Below are positions 27,301 to 42,300 of a stretch of DNA of 64,000 bases, in pieces. A program made the translations under genes and the position numbers. Below the pieces are notes generated by a model that saw only the letters and a program-made list of their open reading frames with translations, did no database searches and had not been told where the DNA came from. The stretch covers positions 10,279,927-10,343,926 of the forward strand of contig CM036767.1 of NCBI GenBank assembly GCA_020796225.1, in the 5' to 3' direction. Numbering within the stretch: position 1 is the first letter of the stretch; every line of letters begins with the position of its first letter. The stretch is from Arion vulgaris. Its lineage: Eukaryota; Mollusca; Gastropoda; Stylommatophora; Arionidae.

Positions 27301-30300
27301 ATTATAAGTAGCTCTATCTGGCAAACTGATGTGATCTAATCTCCATGAGAACATCAGACATGTCTAATTATCATTACTGGAAGACGACCTAGTTGTGATT
27401 AATTATCATTACTGGAATATGACCTAGTTGTGATTAATTATCATTACTGGAAGACGACCTAGTTGTGACTAATTATCATTACTGGAATACGAACTAGTTG
27501 TGACTAATTATCATTACTAGAAGACGACTGAGTGTGCTAATTATCATTACTGGAATACGACTAGTTGACTAATTATCATTACTGAAGCGACTAGTGTACT
27601 AATTATCATTACTGAAAATGACCTAGTTGTGACTAATTATCATACTGAAGACGGCTAGATGTGATATTATTATTGTGGTTTCTGTGTTGTGGAGGTGCTG
27701 TACTAGCTTTCCGTTTCACGAGTTCGTTCCCTGCATGGAACTATCAAGACATATTTCTAAACATCCCTGGTCTCAATCTAGGTCATCTTCCAGTAATGAT
27801 AGTTAGTCACAACTAGGTCATCTTCCAGTAATGATAATTAGTCTCAATCTAGGTCATTTTCCAGTAATGATAATTAGTCACAACTCGGTCATTTTCCAGT
27901 AATGATAATTAGTCTCAATCTAGGTCATCTTCTAGTAATGATAATTAGTCTCAATCTAGGTCATCTTCCAGTACTGATAATTAGTCTCAATCTAGGTCGT
28001 CTTCCAGTAATGATAATTAGTCACAACTAGGTCATTTTCCAGTAATGATAATTAGTCACAACTAGGTCATTTTCCAGTAATGATAATTAGTCACAACTAG
28101 GTCATTTTCCAGTAATGATAATTAGTCTCAACTAGGTCGTCTTCCAGTAATGATAATTAGTCTCAACTAGGTCGTCTTCCAGTAATGATAATTAGTCACA
28201 ACCAGGTCATTTTCCAGTAATGATAATTAGTCACAACTAGGTCGTCTTCCAGTAATGATAATTAGTCACAACTAGGTCATTTTCCAGTAATGATAATTAG
28301 TCACAACTAGGTCGTCTTCCAGTGATGATAGTTATTCTCAACTAGGTCATCTTCCAGTAATGATAATTAGTCTCAACTAGGTCGTCTTCCAGTAATGATA
28401 ATTAGTCTCAACTAGGTCATTTTCCAGTAATGATAATTAGTCACAACTAGGTCGTCTTCCAGTAATGATAATTAGTCACAACTAGGTCATTTTCCAGTAA
28501 TGATAATTAGTCACAACTAGGTCATTTTCCAGTAATGATAATTAGTCACAACTAGGTCGTCTTCCAGTAATGATAATTAGTCTCAACTAGGTCGTCTTCC
28601 AGTAATGATAATTAGTCACAACCAGGTCATTTTCCAGTAATGATAATTAGTCACAACTAGGTCGTCTTCCAGTAATGATAATTAGTCACAACTAGGTCAT
28701 TTTCCAGTAATGATAATTAGTCACAACTAGGTCGTCTTCCAGTGATGATAGTTATTCTCAACTAGGTCATCTTCCAGTAATGATAATTAGTCTCACCTAG
28801 GTCGTCTTCCAGTAATGATAATTAGTCTCACCTAGGTCGTCTTCCAGTAATGATAATTAGTCTCAACTAGGTCATCTTCCAGTAATGATAATTAGTCTCA
28901 ACTAGGTCGTCTTTAAGTAATGATAACTAGTCTCAACTAGGTCGTCTTTAAGTAATGATAATTAGTCACAACTAGGTCGTCTTTAAGTAATGATAACTAG
29001 TCTCAACTAGTCTTCCATATGAAGCAAAGAGTAGCCAGTGTTAGCTACTGATGTATTGTTTTACAACGTCATTCGTGATTTTTAACGAAACGTCTGTTTC
29101 TTGTGTTCACAATACCATTAAGCTGACACATTCTCCACTTTCTGTGTGCGTTTATCTCAAATGTTTGTGTATTTGAACTAGTCTATTTGTTTATGAAGTA
29201 TACTTTGGATTTATAAACGATGTATCTTAGTAATGCTTAGTTGATCGAGCTATTCTCATATTCTCTTTTTGAAATTTGTTTTATCATAATTTCTATATAC
29301 TTGATACTCTCTCGCGTTCACTGCTCTGACCGATGTACCCGATCTCCCCATAAATTCTATTCATGTGGAAATCTGATTCATGCAGCCTTAGCATTGGTGT
29401 GTTTTACGTCACATCTTCAGCACCATTTGGAGCTCTGGTGCTTAACCTTCGTCGATGTGTCCGGTTTCATCCAGCGTTTACTCGGTTCGCTCTCCATTCT
29501 GTAGCAATCTAATGTTTTTGTTACGATGTGGGGTTGCTAGCCCCACTTCCAGCCTCCTTTATTCGTCTCTTACGACATGCGTGGCAGGTAACAGTGGTTC
29601 TATTCTTTACACCCCAATTTGAGACCCGGTAACCAACTCGGACGGTACTTGATATGAGAAACACAACAGAGATATCATTTAAGCAATGCTTGAAATAAAG
29701 ATATGAAATTTGAAAACAATGAATGAAGGGACGTGTCTTATCTTGTTGTATTTTGAAATATAAAGACCTAGCAGTTTTACCCGTTCTTCGCACAGGGAAT
29801 TTAGTTTAAGAGTTATACGTCCCAAACAGTGCAAGTTGAACTTATATAGAAACATGCGACAATTGAGCTTTCACCTCTTCGGCTCGGTGCCATGGACATC
29901 GTAACCTTTCGGTTCGGTACCACGAACACAATAAATCTGGAGAACTCTTGGTTTTTCTACCAGCCCGCCGAATTGAACCCGCACTCACAGAGGGCTATCA
30001 CCAGACGTCCAACGCGCTACGAACACGCTGGACAGGCGAGCAAAATATTACTTAAGGACATTAGTTAGTTAGTCTTTCCTCTTGGGCCTGTGGGAGGCGC
30101 ATAGGGCAGAGGTCATAGCTCTCCATGTCTCGCGGTTCGTTGCTATTTGTTTTAAGTCTTTAATGTTTACTAGGCCCATCGTTGAGCCTTCTCTGGTGAT
30201 GGTTCTACGCAGAGTCTCTCTTGGTCTTCCTCGTTTTCTTTTTCCCTCTGGTGTCCATATGAAGGACATGGACATGCAATATTAGAAACCCTTTCACTCA

Positions 30301-33300
30301 GTTTTTCTACCAGCCCGCCGAATTGAACCCGCACTCACAGAGGGCTTATCACCCGTCGTCCAACGTGCTACGAACACGCTAGGCAGGCGGGAAAAATATT
30401 ACTTAAGGACATGGACATACAATATTATAAACCCTTTCACTCAGTAATTCTTGTCTATTTGAACTTATTATAACTTATTATAACTCCGGACGCATTCACT
30501 GTGTAATATATACTAAATTAACCAGTATATCGGCCATGCGTCATCTTACAAAATAACGTTAACCAGTATATTGGTTCTGATAGGTGAAAGGGTTAATGAC
30601 ATTCACATATAATATCGGAGATTTGTTATAGTCCAACTTCAGTCGCGGAAATGTCATGTGATCTGACATGTATGACATTTTATATTCCATCTGGTTGTTT
30701 CTCATTGTTTGTTACCAACCATTTCCTCATGCTTCCATTTTTTGTTTTCAAAATATGTATATGTAGTAGGCATGCACACAGATGTATTACCCTTTCATGT
30801 TTGCCAACCTGCTGCAACAAAGAGTTTTTGTTGATTTTACATGTCACTCATGCAGTAAATTACTCAAACAGCTTTAAAATGAATAAGTTATTTGCATCTA
30901 AAACATGATTTAGTACCGCTGTTTGCATGTTTATTTCGTTGTTGCTTGTTTTATGACTGTTTGTTCATGCATCTGTTTAATGCGTTGTCACTCATGCATG
31001 CATTTTTGGGTATTTTTGACCTTCCCATCCTGTCGTACAGCTCTCATGAAGAGCACATCGCAGCATCAACACGGCAGCAGTACCTCTACTCCGACTGTCT
31101 CACCACGTGCAGGCAGTGGGGAGAACCACCGCCCCAACAACAACAGCAGCAATAAAGACCTCAGCAACAGTCCCTCACCTTCGTCAAAGGAAAGCGATCA
31201 AGCGGTCTTCATAGAACTCAGACCTGTTCATTCGACTTCCACTCACAATGGTAGCCATGGTTACGTGCCGCTGCCGTCTATTGGTCAGTTTTCCAGCAGA
31301 GCAGAAGGTGGTTTTTCACAAGATGTCATTACTGTTTATGCTAACCCACATACTAATATTAGAAAGTTGTAAAATTAAAAACTACTAACATTAGTAACTA
31401 GTAACATTAGATACTATTAACATTAGAAACTTATAACATTATAAACAATTAACATTAAAAGCTAGTAACATTAGTTATTTGTAACATTAAAAACTACTAA
31501 CATTAGTAACTAGTAACATTAGATATTTGTAACATTAAAAACTACCAACATTAGAAACTATTAACTTTAGAAACTATCAACTTTAGAAACTATTTTTTTC
31601 TTATTTTTCTTAATTGCATATCCTTTACAGGACTTTGCAAATCAACCCCAGCTTTGTAAAGCTGTTTGTGATTTTTCTAGGCATTATTACGTTCAGTAGT
31701 TTGCCATTGCTTTCTGAACGGGTGATACCATCGTCCTTTTGTAAAATCCACCGAAACAATTTGTAACCAAACTGTCCGCAGCGTGATTCGAACTCATAAC
31801 GTCGAGGTTAATAGACCGAGTCACTAACACCTATTCACAGACGCCACTTAGAAACTATTAACAGTCGAAAATGGTAACATTAGATACTACTAATGCACAG
31901 TGTGTGCGGCTCAGACAGAAACACAGACCTCCAGGTGCACATCCTGCAGTCATGTCCATGATACATACACCAACGTAACGAAACATGGCCTCATGAAGGA
32001 AGCTTACAGAGCAAGCTATGGGAACTGAGGAACCTCAACTGACATGCAGCTAACAGATTTAATATAATTATGTTTTGATCAACATCAAGCTGCCAGTGTC
32101 AAACATGGTCCATCACAGGAGCTAATGAACGGAAGATCATAACATCAGAGATGACAGTAGGACTTGCTGGATCATATAGGGGCAATATAGTAACTGCTGT
32201 AAGCCACCACCATAATGTTTATTTGCTATATGGCTTAAATTCAAAAGAAATCACAGAGCAATAAACCGATTAACACAACAAATGCGACTCATCTGGCCCT
32301 GAACGCAAATTAAAGCTTCCACCTCTATGTGTAACGAGAAGAGTGGACATCAATTCCATCATCGACCTGTGGAAAGACAACATACAATCACAGAGTCGTT
32401 AATACGTGGTTACCAGTGGCGGCTCGTGATCATTTTTGTTGGTGGGGCCAGTCACAATTGTTCAGAAAATCATGGTTTTGGGTTAGGTTATATTTTAATT
32501 TATAAAATAATAAATACACGTTTCACATTATTTTTGGTGGGGCCCGACCCCACTAGTCCCTAATGATGAGCCGCCACTGGTGGTTACGCTGGAACGAACG
32601 CTTGCAAACAACAACAAAAGATTGTGTTGATTTTCTTTAACATATTGAGTTGTTCATCTTTCTGAAATCGTCTTGTTTTATTCACTGCATGCAGAATTTA
32701 ATACTAATATTCTCACTTACATCTAACTCTGCATTTTGTTCAATCTTTGCTCACTTCGTGCATGATTTTTGTTGTGAAGATAATTATATTTTTCTCACTT
32801 TACTAACCGTCACTAATAATTGTCCATGTTTCACTGTTTACCATGATAGATAATAGTAATAGAAAATATGTCACCTGGAGGCTTAAGATAGATAACTCCC
32901 GAGTGGTTGCCAGGGCACAAATTGGGGTGTAAATAATAGAAGCACTGTTACCTGCCACGCATGTCGTAAGAGGCGGCTAAAGAGGTTGGGAGTGGGCTAG
33001 CTACCCACACCGTAAAAACACTAGATGGCTACAGAACGAGAGCGAACCGAGTAAACGCTGCTGAAACCGGACACATCGCCGAAGGATAAGCACCAGAGCT
33101 CTAAATGGTGCTGAAGATGTGACGTAAAACACACCAATGCTAAGGCTGCAGTAATCAGATTTCAACATGAATAAAATTTATGGGGAGATCTGGTACATCG
33201 GCCTGGACGACGTGATCGAGAGAGAGAGAGAGAGAGAGAGAAGAAAGAACTGCAATAAAAGTAAGAAACTATATGGCCTAGAGGAGAAGAGGTAAAAGGC

Positions 33301-36300
33301 AATAGTAATACAAAATGATGGGTTCTAGTAGGAGAAAGTGAAAGAAAGAAAGAAATTGTAATGCAACACTTTTGTCTAGAGAAGGACATAACAGATTACA
33401 TATAGGTATCATCATCAAATAGCTTGTACTGAGCAGAACTTTACCACCCCAAAAGTCCTCCGGAATTTCTCTCTCTCATAAGCCGGATGACCCGCCTCTG
33501 CAGTCGTCATGTTCAAACCACCAGTTACATCCTGAATCCATCTTCTCCGTAGTCTTCCTCTTCTTCTCTTTGCCGGTATGCCTCCTTCCATGATGGTCTT
33601 CTCCAGCCCTTCATATCTTTTATATGTCCAAAATAATTTTCTCTTTCTTATTTGTAGCATCAGCCAGTTTTCTTTGATTTTGAGTTTTTTCTGGATAGAT
33701 CTATTTGTTCTCTTCTCTGTCCAAGATATACGAAGGACTCTTCTGTAACACTTATATTCAAAAGCACATATATAGGCGTACTCTGTCGAAATACTATCTG
33801 TCCAACTAAGAACTGCTTTCACACTATCTTCTTATTATATAAAATGTAGGTCTAGTGTAGGTTCAATTTGAGCACGTAAAAGAACCATTGGCAGTTCAAA
33901 CGTCGAGAAGAACAGGCTGGAAAGCCGCTGCCTGGCAAAATTCATTAGAAAAGATTTAAAATAAAATTCCTACATAAATATCTTCACTATCTTCAAACTT
34001 ACATCGGGTCCTCGCCGGTGCTACGGAATTCGTGCACTGCAGCTGATATCTTCTTGTGTAAGAAAAAGATCGAGCACACATGGTTACTCACCGAAGTGCA
34101 ATGATGATGATGGTCCTATCAATCAATCAATCAATCAATCAATCTTATCTTATCTTAACATATTTGTCGTGAAGCGTCGATGGGATTTAGTTTTTATCTT
34201 GGCCAGGTGTGTTGCGCTTGACGTTGTCAGTCCATGCTTTCGCGGGGACTCTGAGATGTTATCTATCCAACGTGTTCTTGGCCTGCTTCGTGCTCTGCGC
34301 CCTGGATGTCGATTATTGTAAACACGTGATGGTAGTAAATGTGGCTCCATTTTCATTAGCAAGAGAATATGAGCACCTTCATCCAAAAGAGACGTTGGCG
34401 ATAGATCGGGCATGTGATACGCATGAAGACTAACTCTGTCGCGGAAACTGCTTTGAGATGATAAACAAAAACGTGGAAGACCCATAACGACCTGGAGGAG
34501 AACAGTTGAGAAACGTGGAAGACCTATAACGACCTGGAAGAGAACAGTAGAACAAGAGCTGATAGAAAATGAATCACAGTTTGAACATAATATAAATGAT
34601 GTCCAAGAATATAGAAGAATGGTGCGCATTTATTGCTTTCTTAGACGGCATGGGTATCACATACTAGATCTATGTGTTTAATGTGTATGTATATATATGT
34701 ACATATACTTTAATGCAAGGTTATAAAAATCAGGTTTTATGGCAAGATAACAAACTCTGCAGACAAAGAAGAAGATGGCTACAAGATATTAAAGAAACCA
34801 TGAATATGACCATCGACGAAGTGGGTGAACTGGCTAGAGACAAAGTGAATTTCAGATGTGCTGTAAAGAGAGCAACGTCCTATAAAGGATACGCACCTTG
34901 ATGAACCAACTCTGAAGTACTGCAACATGCTTCAACATGCGCACTTGATACGCACCTTGATGAACCAACTCTGAGTTGCTGCAACATGCGCACTTGATAC
35001 GCACCTTGATGAACCAACTCTGAGTTGCTGCAACATGCTGCAACATTCACACTTGATACGCACCTTGATGAACCAACTCTGAAGTACTGCAACATGCTGC
35101 AACATGCGCACTTGATACGCACCTTGATGAGCCAACTCTGAGTTACTGCAACATGCTGCAACATGCGCACTTGATACGCACCTTGATGAACCAACTCTGA
35201 AGTACTGCAACATACGCACTTGATACGCACCTTGATGAACCAACTCTGAAGTACTGCAACATGCGCACTTGATACGCACCTTGATGAACCAACTCTGAAG
35301 TACTGCAACATGCTGCAACATGCGCACTTGATACGCACCTTGATGAACCAACTCTGAAGTACTGCAACATGCACACTTGCAAACTTTTATGAGAATACTC
35401 ATCAACAAAAGGTTTGGATGACTGGGACATGTGAGAGGATTGGCAAATTCCCACATACCCCAGCACGGACTGTTCGGTGAACTTTCGGAAGGGAAGAAGA
35501 TCCAAGGTAGATTACTGCTCATACATAAGGAAATCTGCAAGGCCTCAATGAAGAAAGTTTCTATGGATCCCAACAAATGGGAAAAACTATCTGAGAACCG
35601 AGTTATATGGAAAACAACATTACGCAAAATGTGCAGAATCTTTTGAAAATAAACTTAGAGATGAGCTTGATGCCAAGAGAAACAAGCGCACACTTGTTAA
35701 TCACACACTTATCAAATAAGATTGTCAGTTAAACCAATCCTTGTCAACTGCTAGATTGTAAAAGCTGGGATTGAAGCTTGGAGCATCCAGAAAATAACAG
35801 CAGGTGTGCGAGTAGCTCATCAATCAAAATCGAACTGAACCCTTTTGGAGATATTGTGACAACAATATCGGAGCACCTGTAGACATGTCCGGAGTGCAAG
35901 GAAGATATTCCAAATTGAAACTGAAACGGAACTGACGAAACGTTTGTCAAATGAGCACCTGTAAAGACACAAAAAAGTCGTGCATATATAAATATATAAT
36001 TATACGTATATGTACACATAATAATAATAATAATTACTCTCGTACCGTTATACGTTACATACGGCCTGCAAGTAATTTCTCCACACCGCTCTATCCTGGG
36101 CAACTCGCTCAATCTCCTCCATGGAACGGAGACCGATATTTCTTGCCTATCTCAGCAAAGTTCGTTTCAGGGTCTCTTTAGGTCATCCACTCTTTCTTGA
36201 ACCCTCTGCATCCCACTTCAATGCCTGCTTTCATATTCGTTCATTATTTCTCATCAAGGTGTGTCCAACATATCTCCATCTTCTCTTTCTTATAACAGTT

Positions 36301-39300
36301 GTCACTAGTGGTTGACCAGACATGTCTCTGATTTCATCACTTCTCCTGAATTCGTTCCATTTTATATTCATTATTTTTCGCAGACATCTATTTTCAAATG
36401 CATTCAACTTGCTTTCTATATCTTTAGTCATTTTCCAACTCTCGCTGGTATATGTTAGGATTGACACAACATTTGAATTGAAAGACTAAAAAGTCGTGCA
36501 TATATAAATATATAATTATACGAATATGTACGCATGCTTTCACTTTAATATATACGCTTTCATGATTACTTATAAATAATACTATATATAAGGTATATTT
36601 TATTGAAGGTTTACAGTAATATCCAATACTTGTAATGAAAAAGTAACTTAAGTGATGCAATGAAATACTAGGATTTCGAAAATTGAAAATTGATAACTTT
36701 TAAAAAAATTGGTATAATAATAATAATAAGTCCTCACGCACCGTTATACGTTACATAGGGCCTGCAAATAATTTTTCCATTCCACTCTATCCTGGGCAAC
36801 TCGCTCAATGGTATTATTATAATATTGTTTCTCTCGATCACCGCCCAGACTGATGTACCAGATCTCCCCATAAATTCTATTCATGTGGACATATGATTCA
36901 TGCAGCCTTAGCATTGGTGTATTTTACGTCACATCTTCAGCACCATTTGGAGCTATGGTGCTTATCCTTCGGCGATGTGTCCAGTTTCAGCCAGCGTTTA
37001 CTCGGTTCAATCTCCGTTCTGTAGCCATCTAGTGTTTTTTACGGTGTGTGGTAGATAGCCCCACTCCTAACCTCTTTAGTCGCCGCTTACGACATACGTG
37101 GCAGGTAACAGTGGTTCTATTCTTTAGACCCTAATTTGGGCCCCGGTAACCACTTAGGCGTTATTATATTATTCGATCAAATACCACATTAGGAGAACTG
37201 GATAAGGTGCGAAACCAGGCGCTTCGTGTCATCACATGAGCAATGAAATCAACACCAATAGTGGAGATGGAAAGAGTGGGGGAATACAAGCACTGAGAGA
37301 ACGCAGACACACAAAAGTGATGACGCAGGCAGAAAAGTTTCTGAGTATGCCAAGCCACCCAATAGAAAACAGATTCCAAAATCTAGCAATGGGGCGGCTG
37401 AAAAGAAGCAGCTTTATTCACCAGGCCAAAAGACTGAATAGGCAAACCTCAGACCTACCAAAAGTTGGCATTCCCTAAAGTCTGTGCCAGAGCAAACCCC
37501 TTGGAGAGATGAGACTGAACCAGAAGTATGTATCCAGACAGAAGTGAAAGGAATATTCGACAAGGATGAGCAGAACAGCATACAACGCAAGACAGTCACT
37601 CTCAGTTTACTTGATGAAGAATGCCCACATGACCTCTGGGTCCGGGTATACACGGATGGGTCAGCAGAAAATGCAGTGAAGAATGGAGGAGCAGGAGTGT
37701 ACATAGAATACCCAAACAACGCTAGAGATGCGATTAAAGTACCAACGGGGAAATTTTGTCACAACTATGATGCAGAAATTCAGGCAATCAATGTGGCAAC
37801 TGAAAAACTGTTGAATACCAGACCAGATCCTCAACCTGTTGTATTTTTGACTGATGCAAAATCAGCACTCCAAGCACTTCAGTCCAGACAATTGCCAGGT
37901 CTACAGACCCTACTGTCTAAATTGTCCAAGCATCGCAGGGTCGTCTTGCAGTGGATACCCTCTCACTGTGGAATACCAGGAAATGAAACAGCAGACCGAT
38001 TGGCAAGGAAGGTGCTGCAGGAGAGCAGCCGGATGTATCAGTTACCTACCACCAAAAGTAAATGATGATTAAATCAATGAGAAAGCCACAAATACCAACA
38101 CAAGACGATTACTATAATATGAGCAGATTGGAACAAATTGTTATTCTGCGCCTTAGAACAGGACACAATCGGCTCCGCAGCCACATGTATACAAAATTCA
38201 AGATTGGCAATTCAGCCATGTGTACATGTGGACAGGCAAACCAGACTGCAGAGCACATACTTCAAGACTGCCCCGAATATGATACACTGAGGCAAACTCA
38301 CTGGCCTAACGAAACAACACTCGACAGAAAACTACACGGACCTCTGTGTGAGCTACAAAAGACAGTGAAGTTCATACAAGAGACAACATTGAATATATAG
38401 ACATATTTCAAGCGAACGAACGAAAGGAAGGAAGGATATTATTCGAAAACTAATAATGCAGAATAATAGGATCCGTGTAAGCAAATGACTGATATTAGAA
38501 TTCGTATTAGGGAGAAGTTAGAGTAATGTGTAACTGTGTGTGCATATCGACTGGGATTAAAGATGATTGAGGTTCAATCCCACACTTGACTTTCCACGCT
38601 TGAGGAAAGGAATTATCCTTCATATTGCAATATTTATAAAAACATTAATATTGATATTGTTATATATATATATAGGGGCGGCTCGTCATTATGGGCCAGT
38701 GGGGCCCGGCCCCACCAAAAAACGAAAGGGGGAATAACTTCCCGGAATAGACACATATTAGTAAATACTAAAAAAAAACACATGATTTTTCCGAAAATTG
38801 GTGTCTGGCCGCACCAAGAAAAAAATGACCACGAGCCGGCACTGTATATATATATATATATATATATATAGAAAATAACCCTTATACTTTATAGAAATAT
38901 GTTTCTGAATAACAGGATGATTCAGTTTTTCCTTCCATAAACTTGTATCCTAGTTTAGTTTTTTATCTGTTAAATTTTTCTGTTAGTGTTACTTTTAATA
39001 TTCTTCTTCTACATTGTTCATTTGAGGATCATCTTCATCGGACATCGGACATGTTCATAATTTCTCCGATCTCCTCCCAAGCATGTATCTCAGTGTATTT
39101 AGGCTAACAACTCCCGTTCTGTGTTGATTCATGTATCTACTGGGGTTCTTTCACGCATTTCCGTCTTACCGCACCTATCGGTATGCACAACTTGCGCAAC
39201 CGAGATAGAGAATACCCTTTATCTTATGTTTTCACTGAGCGTATGTTTTCACTGAGAGCGTTGATAGTGTCGCTTCTGTCCATAGAAGACCCATTCTCAA

Positions 39301-42300
39301 TCGTAGCACTGCCCGCCAGTGCGTCTGCTCTCTCATTGCCCTTCACCTTAGCGTGACCTGGGACAAAGATTCTTCTTCTTCGTGACCTTTCAACTCCCAA
39401 CAGAGCACAGGTCTTCAACCAACTTCTTCCAAATCTTCCTCTCTCTTGCAATCCTTACAAATTCTTTTCACGTCTTACCTATTTTTTTAAATATTAGTCT
39501 CCAACTCTCTTCTCTGGTATATCTAGGCCTTTTCCTCCTCTTTTTATCCTCCAACTCTCTTCTCTGGTATATCTAGGCCTTTTCCTCCTCTTTTTATCTA
39601 GGCCTTTTCCTCCTCTTTTTATCTAGGCCTTTTCCTCCTCTTTTTTATCTAGGCCTTTCCTCCTCTTTTTATCTAGGTCTTTTCCTCCTCTTTTTTATCT
39701 AGGCCTTTTCCTCCTCTTTTTTTATCTAGGCCTTTTCCTCCTCTTTTTTATCTAGGCCTTTTCCTCCTCTTTTTTATCTAGGCCTTTCCTCCTCTTTTTT
39801 ATCTAGGTCTTTCCTCCTCTTTTTTATCTAGGCCTTTCCTCCTCTTTTTTATCTAGGCCTTTCCTCCTCTTTTTATCTAGGCCTTTCCTCCTCTTTTTAT
39901 CTAGGCCTTTCCTCTCTTTTTTATCTAGGTCTTTCCTCCTCTTTTATCTAGGCCTTTCCTCCTCTTTTTTATCTAGGCCTTTCCTCCTCTTTTTTATCTA
40001 GGCCTTTCCTCCTCTTTTTTATCCGGGTTTCAAACAGTGCATGTCTTGCAAAGGTTCCGTTGATCTTCTCATGTCTCCCTGTTGAAGTACCTTTCCCTGG
40101 TTCGGATGATTGAGTAAAGTTTTTTCTTTTAGTTTTACTTTCCATATTTGTTGAAGATTTTTAGGCGTAGCTTTTCTACGTGGTGATATAACCAGCCCCA
40201 CCACCACCTCTCCTTAGTCGTCTCTTACGACATGCTTGGCACGTACATATTGCTGCATAATCTTCCCTCCTCTTTCATGACCCGACAGCACACAGGTAGG
40301 GGAACTACTTACGACATGCCTGACAGGTACATATTGCTGCATAATCTTTCCTCCCCCGGCAACACACGGGTGAGGGAACTATTAATATTAATGTGTTATT
40401 ATTATTATTGTTTTTGACAAAAGCGCCCCAATTTATATAAAAATTGGATATCGCTAGACAACTGTGTAGAGCGTTCTAGAAAACTCTGAAACGAACTTGA
40501 TTTAGAGGAGAAATATCGCACTCAATTCCATGTAAGAAATTGAACGGGTTGCCCGGGATAGAGTGGTCCGGGAAAATTGCTTGTAGGTACTATGTAACGC
40601 ATAACAGTAAGGAAAAATATAATAAAAATATAGAGCGTTCACTTATTGATTCTGACACAAGAGGGTTGTGAGTTCAATCATATCCTCGACTTTCCACAAG
40701 TAAGGAAAGGAACTGGCCATCATCCCTACGGCACACTCGGGTTTAGAAATATGAAGTTAGTTTTCATTTCCTACCTGAAAAGGCTACATGACATAAGTCT
40801 GGTAAGAAAAAAATGAACTTCTAGTTGTCTTACACTAATTTTATTTTTAATTGTTTTAAATTTTCTTATTTTACTTATAGCTTCACATATTTCCTATGGA
40901 GGAAACGCTTCTGCATATAACCAGCCAGGAGTGAATACATCCGTTCCTTTGTCCGTCTTGCCACAAGTGTACAACTCTCAAGTTTCCGGTAAGTAACCTA
41001 TCTAGGTGTATGTGTCTGTATGTATGTGTGTGTTTGTATGTATCTGTACTGGTATAAACTAATGCTACTTTCTCTAGTTCCCTATCCATGGTATACTTTT
41101 CAGAGACAGGATAAGAATATACACGCTTTTTGTGTACGCCTCTTGGTTGCTTTTGTGTACGCCTCTTGGTAGCTTTTGTGTACGCCTCTTGGTAGCTTTT
41201 GTGTACGCCTCTTGGTAGCTTTTGTGTACGCCTCTTGGTAGCTTTTGTGTACGCCTCTTGGTAGCTTTTGTGTACGCCTCTTGGTAGCTTTTGTGTACGC
41301 CTCTTGGTCGCTTTTGTGTACGCCTCTTGGTAGCTTTGGTACGCCTCTTGGTAGCTTTTTGTACGCCTCTTGGTAGCTTTTGTGTACGCCTCTTGGTAGC
41401 TTTTGTGTACGCCTCTTGGTAGCTTTTGTGTACGCCTCTTGGTAGCTTTTGTGTACGCCTCTTGGTAGCTTTTGTGTACGCCTCTTGGTAGCTTTTGTGT
41501 ACGTCTCTTGGTCGCTTTTGTGTACGCCTCTTGGTAGCTTTTGTATACGCCTCTTGCTTGCTTTTGTGTACGCCTCTTGGTAGCTTTTGTGTACGCCTCT
41601 TGGTAGCTTTTGTGTACGCCTCTTGGTAGCTTTTGTGTACGCCTCTTGGTAGCTTTGTGTACGCCCCTTGGTAGCTTTTGTGTACGCCTCTTGGTAGCTT
41701 TTGTGTACGCCTCTTGGTAGCTTTGTGTACGCTCTTGGTAGCTTTGTGTACGCCTCTTGGTAGCTTTTGTATGCCTATCTTTCTTCATATCTTGTCTTCG
41801 TCAATTGACTCACCTGTTTTCTTTGATCTTGTCGGTGAGTTTCTGAACTCAGTCATGCATTAATCAGCGCGCGTCATCTACGATTGACTTCTGTTAAGTG
41901 TTGACGAAATCGTGATACGCGATAACATCTGGAGATGGTAATATCAGTTAGACTCATGGGATTGCAGGGGAAGTGGGTATTCAAACAAATGTGCGTATTT
42001 TGTGATAATGATTCGCGCCAAGACTTTACAACAATTTTGAGAAGTTCTGAAGAAGATTTTTGTCCGTAGTAAAATAAGGACATCAAAAAGGTAGGGACTC
42101 CGGAACAAATAGCAGAATAAAAGAACGGCTTTTGCATGGACATCAAAAAACAAAAACGGATAACAAAAACAGAACCTGGATTCATCGCAAGGTGTTAATT
42201 CCCATTTGGTTTATGTTTGTTGGTCTACGTGCCCAGATATAGATACACACAAAAACTCGTTCTTAAGTTGCAAAGATCGCACCTCGGCTTAAACATTCTT

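Noticed and set aside
27365..29011. CRISPR-like array
   Set aside because: Units are head-to-tail with no unique spacers, the genome is eukaryotic, and the structure is a minisatellite.
37484..38065. Host RNase H gene
   Set aside because: The RNase H motifs are intact, but RT-tail sequence precedes it and the LINE Cys tail follows, with frameshifts on both sides. It is a truncated retrotransposon.
40883..41788. 301-codon antisense open frame with [14 protein letters not shown] repeats
   Set aside because: It is produced by a 23-bp minisatellite that cycles through all frames and overlaps exon e antisense. There is no start context, domain or splice support.
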